This document shows positions 57,769 to 64,000 of a stretch of 64,000 nucleotides of DNA, piece after piece. The notes under the pieces are model-generated. The model was not told the origin of the DNA and did not search any database. It worked only from the letters and a program-made list of their open reading frames with translations. The stretch covers positions 35,146 to 99,145 of the forward strand of contig VZQC01011955.1 of NCBI GenBank assembly GCA_009823505.1, given 5' to 3'. The number at the start of each line of letters is the position of its first letter. The stretch's first letter is position 1. Origin of the DNA: Rhizomys pruinosus. Its lineage: Eukaryota > Chordata > Mammalia > Rodentia > Spalacidae. Position numbers and translations under genes: made by a program.

Positions 57769-57985
57769 GGGCTAGAGAGCTGGCTTAGCAGTTAAGAGTA
57801 CTGTAGTTGCAGAGGACCCAAGTTTGGTTCCCAGCACCTACATTAAGTGGCTCATAACTGCCTGTAACCCCAGCTCCAGGAGATCTGACACCTTCTTCTG
57901 GCCTCAGTGGGCAGCTGCACACACATGCACATATGTGCTCAAAGACACACATACATAATTAAAAATAAAATGAATCTTTATAAAA
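57769..57985 (+). mobile_element. Old B3-type SINE
   Basis: Diverged sense copy with ggcctcagtgggcagctgca and an A-rich tail. Flanked by aaggtata repeats. Confidence 0.82.
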
Positions 57986-58493
57986 AGGTATAAACAGTCT
58001 GTGACGGTGGAAGAAGAGAGTCTTTGTGAATGGGCTGACATGTACTAGAGCCTTTAGACTGGCTAAGATGTGGGTGAGCGGGATGAAGTAGAGACTCATC
58101 TAAAAGAAACACGTTGGCCAACAAAGGTCAGGAGGTGAGACTGAGCAGAACAGGAGCAACTCTGCTGGACAAAACAGTATTTGTGAGGGGGAGACATCGA
58201 AAACAAGGTTGGGAGGAGCACCAAGCTGTCCCAGGAAGCTTCCCAGGCTCTGGTCTTCACTGACAGACAGCCTGGCTGGTGTGAGCTAGCACAGCATGGG
58301 AGTCGGTAGCACAGGCTGTGGGCTCAATCATGTCCAGGAGGTCCGGCTCTGCTAAATCAGAGCTGAGTAAGGATACATGTGCTACAAGGTTATGAGAATT
58401 AAAGGTGCTCACACATCTAAACCATTTAAAACAGAGCCGGACACATGATGGATACTCAGTAGTAAAGAGTACTTACATCTAACGGTATTTACT
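57986..58493. other. Single-copy DNA, no feature seen
   Basis: No repeat or exon recognised. Confidence 0.5.
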
Positions 58494-58800
58494 TTTCTCA
58501 CTGCTGTGACGAAATACAGGACAAAAGAAACCTAAGGATGGAAGGGTTTATTGTGGCTCATGGTTGAGGGTACACATCATGGCCGGGACAGCAAGGGGAT
58601 AGGAGCACGAGATACCAGGTCACGGCTGACATTGCCGGGAAGAAATGTTGTGACTCAGCTTCCTTTCTTCCTTTTCCTCAGTGCAGGACTCCAGCCCATG
58701 GGACAGTGTCACACACATTCAGGGTGAGTCTTCTCTTCTCAGTTAATTCTCTCTGGAAATACCCTTATAGACATACCCAGAATGTTGCCATGGTAATTCC
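58494..58800 (+). mobile_element. Rodent medium-copy repeat (family not named)
   Basis: Landmarks cactgctgtgacgaaataca, gggtttattgtggctcatgg and ccagcccatgggacagtgtc. Confidence 0.62.
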
Positions 58801-59103
58801 AAATCTATTCAGACAAGTGAAGATTCGGAGACAGTGAAAGAAGAGTGAGAAGGAGCAGGCACAACCGAGCAGCTGGGGATACCAGCCTGGAATTTCAGAA
58901 GGAGCTGTCATTGATTTACCTTTATTAGTATTTACATATGCACAGCAAATTACCCTGAACTGTCACTGCTGAAAACAATAATTGCTTGTTGTACCACAAT
59001 CTGAGCGTCAGGAATCCAGAAGTATCAAGTGGTTCTGGTTCAGGCTTCCTCATTTGAGGAAATAAAGATGTTACCTTCTGGGCATTTCAAGACTCAGCAC
59101 AGA
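58801..59103. other. Single-copy DNA, no feature seen
   Basis: No repeat or exon recognised. Confidence 0.5.
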
Positions 59104-59335
59104 GGGGCTGGAGAGATAGCTGAGAGGTTAAGAGCACTGGCTGCTCCCACAGAGGACTTGGGTTCAGTTCCCAGCACCCACATGATGGCTAACAATGCTC
59201 CATAACTTCATTTTCTAGGGGACCCAACACCTTCTTCTGATATCTGCAGGGAATGCATGACACATGTACACTTACATATACACAGGCAATATACTCATAC
59301 ACATAAAATAAAAATAATAAGGAAAATATTAAGAA
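59104..59335 (+). mobile_element. B3-type SINE
   Basis: Sense copy. Target site duplication agactcagcacagag-like at 59090 and atgactcaacacagg at 59336. Confidence 0.87.
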
Positions 59336-59654
59336 ATGACTCAACACAGGAAGATCAGCCTCTACCTACCACAGCTATCAGCAGCCTCAAGTTCTACTTT
59401 AGTCTCACCCATGGCCATCTGCTGCCCCGAGAGTGAACTAGAAAATAGGGAAAACCTTGAAGAAGGAAGCCTCAGTCTTTTAATAATTGAACACACGAAT
59501 ACCATACGAGTCCTATGTATGAGAAGTGAATCATTATCCCATCGTCCACTGAAGGGCTGAGACTCAAAGGTCTGAAAGACCACAGGTGAGGATGGTTGAG
59601 GGCCAGTTTAGAGAGTACTCACTCCAACCACTAGTCCCCATTAAGGAATTTCAG

Positions 59655-59745
59655 TAGACCCTGTATTACTTAACCTTAAGGATAAAGTAGGGAGGGCATT
59701 AGACTCAGAGAGGTTAAATGACTTGCCCAAGATCACATAGCTATA
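59655..59745 (-). mobile_element. MIR SINE core remnant
   Basis: Antisense MIR core: actcagagaggttaaatgac, ttgcccaagatcacatagct. Confidence 0.75.
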
Positions 59746-60432
59746 GATAAATAATTATGTAATCAATCAAAATAAGTTAAAATGCCACTATAACAAATAA
59801 TATCATATATAAATTTTCATAGAGAAAATTTAGGTCCTGACATTGTTTTGTTGTGGGATAAAGTATGGGAAGATGGGATTAAAGGAGAGAGATCTGAGAA
59901 CCTATGAGACAACCAGCCCCGGAGGCAGTGGCTGTGGAGACCCCACCCGATGGTGGGGCGTCTTTCCCTCGTGCTCTTTACTCTCTTTCTGCTTCCATCC
60001 CTTCTGAGTCTTCCCTTCCCTGGGCATTCAATTCTTTGTCCACCTCTGGGTAGTAACTGAGGAGTTATTCAGTCTATCTGCACCAGCTGGGAAGGATTCA
60101 GGTACCGTGCATTGCAGAAAAGAAGCAGTCTTCTAGAGAATCACAAATCTGTCTGGAGCCCGCAGTCTCCTGCCTTGCACGATGGCTGGTTTTAAACAAA
60201 CCAGGTTAATTTGCTGAGGGTGGGTGGGTAAGTCCTTTGTTCTCTGTCTCTCTTCTCTTTCCTCGTCTTCCCCACACTTTCCTCTGTCTTGCTCTCTTGT
60301 GGGACACGTATCAGTGAGCAGCCCATCAAATGGAGACTCAGGATGAATCGGTGCTGAATAGTAAACAGCAGCCGTGAGGAGCTGCTGGGACTGTTCAGAT
60401 TCTCTAGAGTAGAAACTGTGCTGTGCTTATAA
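59746..60432. other. Single-copy DNA, no feature seen
   Basis: No repeat or exon recognised. Confidence 0.5.
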
Positions 60433-60552
60433 GGGGTTTTTATTTTTATTTACTTATAAGAGAGATGGGGGTTCTCGATATGGACCCCAGGCTGGCCTTC
60501 AACACATGATCCTCCTGCCTCAGCCTACCTCATGGTGAGATTACATTCAGTG
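60433..60552 (-). mobile_element. Old 7SL-derived SINE remnant
   Basis: B1-like antisense traces (caggctggccttcaacacat, cctcctgcctcagcct). Confidence 0.45.
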
Positions 60553-60554
60553 TG

Positions 60555-60615
60555 CTCCTCCTCCTCCTCCTCCTCCTCCTCCTCCTCCTCCTCTTCCTCC
60601 TTTTCCTTCTCTTCT
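60555..60615. repeat. (CTC)n microsatellite
   Basis: About 13 CTC units, then CT-rich sequence. Confidence 0.95.
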
Positions 60616-60686
60616 TTTTTGGGGGTTTATTTATGGTACCTTTGTAGTATTATTGCAGTGAGCATCTGTAGTTTGTTTGCTGTCTT

Positions 60687-60907
60687 GGTTTGCTTTCTGT
60701 TGCTGTGATAAAACACTGACTAAAACCAACTTGAGAGAGGAAAGCATTTGTTCGGCTTATACTTCCATGTCACAGTCATCACTGAGGGAAGTCGGGGCAA
60801 GAACTTGAGTAGGAACCTGGAAGCAGGAACTGAAGCAGAGACCATGGCGGAACAATGCTTACTGACTTGCTCCTTCTGGCTTGCTCAGCCTGCTTTCATA
60901 TACAAAC
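60687..60907 (+). mobile_element. Rodent medium-copy repeat, interrupted by a B1
   Basis: 5' part with ttctgttgctgtgataaaac and ggcttgctcagcctgctttc, cut by the following B1. Confidence 0.65.
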
Positions 60908-61080
60908 TTCTTTTTTGTTTGTTTTTTTTTGTGGTATTTTTGAGACAGGGTCTTTCTTTAGTCCCAGCTGGCCTGGAGCTCACTCTGTAGACCAGGCTGG
61001 CCTTGAACTCACAGAGATCCACCTGCCTCTGCCTCCCAAGTACTAGGATTCTTTAATCCTAGTGTACCACCACAGCCTGC
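60908..61080 (-). mobile_element. B1 SINE
   Basis: Antisense. Target site duplication tatacaaac (60899-60907 and 61081-61089). The head has a short duplicated segment (attctttaatcctagt). Confidence 0.9.
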
Positions 61081-61202
61081 TATACAAACCATTTCTTGTC
61101 TGGTCTTGTGGGTCTGGATATACTTCAGGACTGTGAAAGAAGTCAGCCTCAGCATGGACTTGAACTGGCTCTTAGACACACAGGAGTTAAAACACAGGCA
61201 TC

Positions 61203-61426
61203 GGGGCTGGAGAGATGGCCTAGCAGTTAAGAGCACCGACTGCTCTTGCAGAGGACCCGAGTTCGATCACCAGCACCCACATGGCGGCTGAGAATCGTCT
61301 TTAACTCTAGTTCCAGGGGAATCTGACATCCTCTTCTGACCTCCTCGGCATTGCACGACACGGGTGCGCAAACCTACAGGCAGACACTACATTCATACAC
61401 ATAAATAAATAAATAAAATAATAAAA
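61203..61426 (+). mobile_element. B2/B3 SINE, near full length
   Basis: Near-consensus sense copy with an ATAA tail. Target site duplication aacacaggcat (left) and accacaggcat (right). Confidence 0.93.
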
Positions 61427-61439
61427 AAACCACAGGCAT

Positions 61440-61980
61440 GTCCCAGTTTAAGCAGCCCCAGAACACAAGACTGAAATATGCCAGAGACCAATTAACCAGC
61501 CATCAGCTATCTTGCAAGCATGTTCTCACTTTTCTAAAGGATTTACAAGAATAGAAAGCCCAACTGTATATGGGTATTTATATTGTAAGTACTGGAGTTG
61601 AGTGTTGATGGACATTTGAGGCTAAACTAGTATTAAAGTTTAATTGGAAGTAAAGATACGACTTCTCTGGAATGATCAGTTGTCATCAGGCTCCCAATCT
61701 TAAGTGTGAAAAAAGATGATTCTATTTCCAGGCCTTGAATCAGCTTGCCTGCCTCCAACCCTTCCTCTACTCCATCCTACTGCTGCCAATTCATCTTCCT
61801 CCACGCTTCACCCTCTTCCCCTCCAGCTGAAAACTCTCCAGTTCAGACGGGATAAACTCCCCCAAGCCTATTCCTCACCAGAGCTAATATTATCAGCATG
61901 GAGCATCATGCCTTCTCAATTTAGCTTACACTGTTCTTCCTGCCAAAAACCTGCCTGCCTTTCTCCACTTCCGATAGCCT
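61440..61980. other. Single-copy DNA, no gene recognised
   Basis: An 88-codon pyrimidine-rich frame (61716-61982) has no family resemblance. Confidence 0.5.
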
Positions 61981-62281
61981 AAGTGTGGTGGTTTGAATGA
62001 GAAATCGCCTCCCTAAGCTCAAATATTGGAACACTAGGTCTCCAGTTGGTGGCGCTGTTTGGAGATCATGGAATCTTTAGAAGGTGTGGCCTTGCCAGAG
62101 AAGTGAGTCACTGGGGGCTTTGAGAGTCCATAGCCTTGACCTACTTGCAGCTCCCTCTCTCTGCTACCTGTTTGCTGTTGAAGATCTGTACTCCCAGCTT
62201 CCAGCTCCTGTCACCCTGCCTGCGGCTTGCTGCCATGTCTCCGTACCGCATGGACTCCTAGCCCTCTGGACTGTCCACAGT
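61981..62281 (-). mobile_element. Rodent medium-copy repeat (family not named)
   Basis: Opposite-strand copy of the family at 39626: gtggtggtttgaatgagaaa, ccagttggtggcgctgtttg, ggtgtggccttgcc. Confidence 0.62.
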
Positions 62282-62608
62282 CATAAAGTCAGCCTGGTAC
62301 TGGCACAAAAACAGACCCATTGACCAATGGAACAAAACTGAAGATCCAAACTTGAGCTCATACAATTTCAGCCACCTCATATTTGACAAAGGGGCAAAAA
62401 GCCCTCAATGGATGAAGGATAACATTTTCAGCAAATGGTGCTGACAAAATTGGATCATCATTTGTAGAAGAACAAAATGAAACCCCTACCTCTCACCCTG
62501 TACAAAAATCAACTCCAAGTGGATTGAAGATCTCAATGTGAAGCCTGAAACCCTGAAGGTGATAGAAGAAAAAGTTGGCAACAACATACAAGACATAGGT
62601 GTAGGAAA

Positions 62609-62774
62609 AGACTTTTTTTTTTTTTTTTTGGTGTTTTCGAGACAGGGTCTCCCTATAGCCCCAGCTGTCCTGGAACTCACGCTGTAGACCAGGCTGGCCT
62701 TGAACTCACAAAGATCTGCCTGCCTCTGCCTCCCAAGTGCTAGGATTAAAGGGGTGCGCCACCATGCCCAGCTA
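62609..62774 (-). mobile_element. B1 SINE inside L1
   Basis: Near-consensus antisense B1. Target site duplication aggaaaagacttt on the left (62596-62608), taggaaaagactttc on the right (62774-62788). Confidence 0.94.
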
Positions 62775-63093
62775 GGAAAAGACTTTCTAAATCAGACAGC
62801 AGCTGCACAGGAAGTAAGGTCAACACCCAACAAATGAGACCTCATAAAACTCAAAAGCTTATGTACAGCGAAAGAAACAATCAAGGAGGTGAAGAGAAAA
62901 CCCACAGAGTGGGAAGAAATCTTTACCAGTGATACATCTGACAAGCATTAATGTCAAGAATATATAAACTACTCAAAAAACAAAGAAGTAAGAAAAATGA
63001 CCTTCTCAAAAGATGGAATAAAGAGCTGAACAGAGACTTTGCCAGTGAGGAATTAAAGATGGTTGGGAAACATCTTAAAAAGTGTTCAACATT

Positions 63094-63240
63094 GCCGGGC
63101 ATGGTGGCACACGCCTTTAATCCTAGCACTTGGGGGCAGAGGCAGGTGGATCTTTGTGAGTTCAAGGCCAGCCAGGTCTACAGAGTGAGTTCCAGGACAG
63201 CTGGGGATACAGGAGACCCTGTCTTGAAAACACCAAAAAA
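63094..63240 (+). mobile_element. B1 SINE inside L1
   Basis: Sense B1. Imperfect target site duplication aaaagtgttcaacatt on the left and aaaagtgttcagcatt on the right. Confidence 0.94.
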
Positions 63241-64000
63241 AATGTTTAAAAGTGTTCAGCATTATTAATAATTAAGGAAATGCAAATTAAAATCACTCTC
63301 AGATATCATCTCACTCCAATACAGCTAGCTAAGATCAAGAAAACAAAAGACAACAGATGCTGGAGAGGTTGTGGGGAAAGGGGAACACTGGTCCACTGCT
63401 GGTGGGAATGTAAACTTGTACAACCACTATGGAAAGCAGTGTGGAGAACCCTTAAAAGGCTCAGAATAAGTCATACCACTCCTGGGTATATACCCACAAG
63501 ACTCATCCTACTTTGCAAATCCATGTTTATTGCAGCTCTCTTCACAATAATGAAGAGCTAGAACCAATTCAGATTCCCCTCCACAGATGAGTGGATGACA
63601 AAAATGTGGTACATCTACACAATGGAGTACTATTTGGCAATAAAGAAAGATGGCATTATGAACTTTGCAGGTAAATGGATGGAGCTCAAAGCCATTATGC
63701 TGAGTGAAGTAACACAGTCCCTGATAGACAGAGAATGGTTTCCCTCATTTGTGGATGCTAACACCAAATCCCCAAGATGAATGGCAAGCTGAATAACATT
63801 ATTGTTATATTTTTGTTTATCTGAAAGCAACTATGTTGTTACAATATGAATCTCTTGATGGGCTCTAGAATCCACCCACCAATTATTTTCAGACTCTGTA
63901 ATTACTGTATATGGGTGGAGAGTATGTATCCATATTTTAGAGTACTATAAAATTAATGGAGGAAAATGTGAATTCCTAAGCATAAAAAAAAGACTGAGAG

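Larger units (their letters stand above)
62284..63780 (+). pseudogene. L1 ORF2p C-terminal region, broken
   Basis: Remnant of the C-terminal part of the L1 endonuclease/reverse transcriptase, downstream of the RT catalytic core. Recognisable pieces are [32 protein letters not shown], the cysteine-rich [19 protein letters not shown] (about 63352-63408) and KMWYIYTMEYYLAIKK (about 63601-63648). It is inactive: in-frame stops occur near 62440 (a tryptophan codon replaced by TGA) and 62480, the frame shifts near 62950, and two B1 insertions split it. The endonuclease and RT domains are absent. The similarity is to rodent L1 ORF2 in general; no subfamily is claimed. Confidence 0.88.
62282..63993 (+). 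mobile_element. L1 3' end (ORF2 C-terminus plus 3'UTR)
   Basis: 5'-truncated L1 starting mid-ORF2 at [14 protein letters not shown] and running through the C-terminal segment to a short 3'UTR and an A-rich end near 63993. Two B1s interrupt it (62609-62774 minus, 63094-63240 plus). The 3' boundary is near the window edge, so its target site duplication was not checked. Confidence 0.88.

Noticed and set aside
62282..63993. L1 at the right end as an active element
   Set aside because: It is 5'-truncated, has in-frame stops and a frameshift, and carries two B1 insertions.

Overview
The window reads as a piece of mammalian nuclear DNA from a muroid-type rodent, and it is intergenic or deeply intronic. 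The organism call rests on the interspersed repeats. There are dozens of monomeric B1 (7SL-derived) SINEs, B2/B3-type tRNA-derived SINEs with recognisable pol III A and B boxes, B4-type composites, ID elements, rodent L1 3' ends, older L1M and MIR remnants, and CA/TTCC/CT microsatellites. The SINE consensus is not the one I remember for Mus or Rattus, so another muroid lineage is likely. I found no convincing protein-coding gene, multi-exon structure, functional RNA gene, CRISPR array or prokaryotic feature. Nearly every open frame over 60 codons is a translation of a SINE, an L1 or a microsatellite.

Layout. 1-3879: single-copy DNA crowded with SINEs and an L1 3' remnant. 3880-16532 and 16542-28975: two near-identical copies, in the same order and orientation, of one ~12.5 kb segment. 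They are separated by a single N at 16533, and a second N lies inside the right copy at 18354. The left copy is joined to unique DNA only on its left, and the right copy only on its right. This is the pattern of two overlapping contigs, probably two haplotypes, placed end to end instead of merged. The copies differ by scattered SNPs, many short indels concentrated in patches, one SINE present only in the left copy, microsatellite length, and an L1 fragment found only beside the second N. 28976-41900: SINE-interrupted single-copy DNA with MIR, an LTR-like ancient repeat, a candidate conserved noncoding block near 33 kb and a local duplication-inversion-duplication at 36.3-37.3 kb. 41900-62280: more SINEs, L1 3' ends, B4 composites and rodent repeats. 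62282-64000: the 3' end of an L1, with a broken ORF2 C-terminus interrupted by two B1s.

No genes work together here. The useful content is (1) a probable assembly duplication that would inflate copy number, (2) a SINE insertion that may be polymorphic between haplotypes, (3) a microhomology-flanked template-switch rearrangement, (4) SINE structural variants (17-bp internal repeat amplification, a B2/B1 chimera, a B1 dimer) and (5) three CTCF-like motifs in one orientation. Repeat boundaries were read by eye and are good to about 5-15 bp. Family names rest on remembered consensus features, not on a database search.
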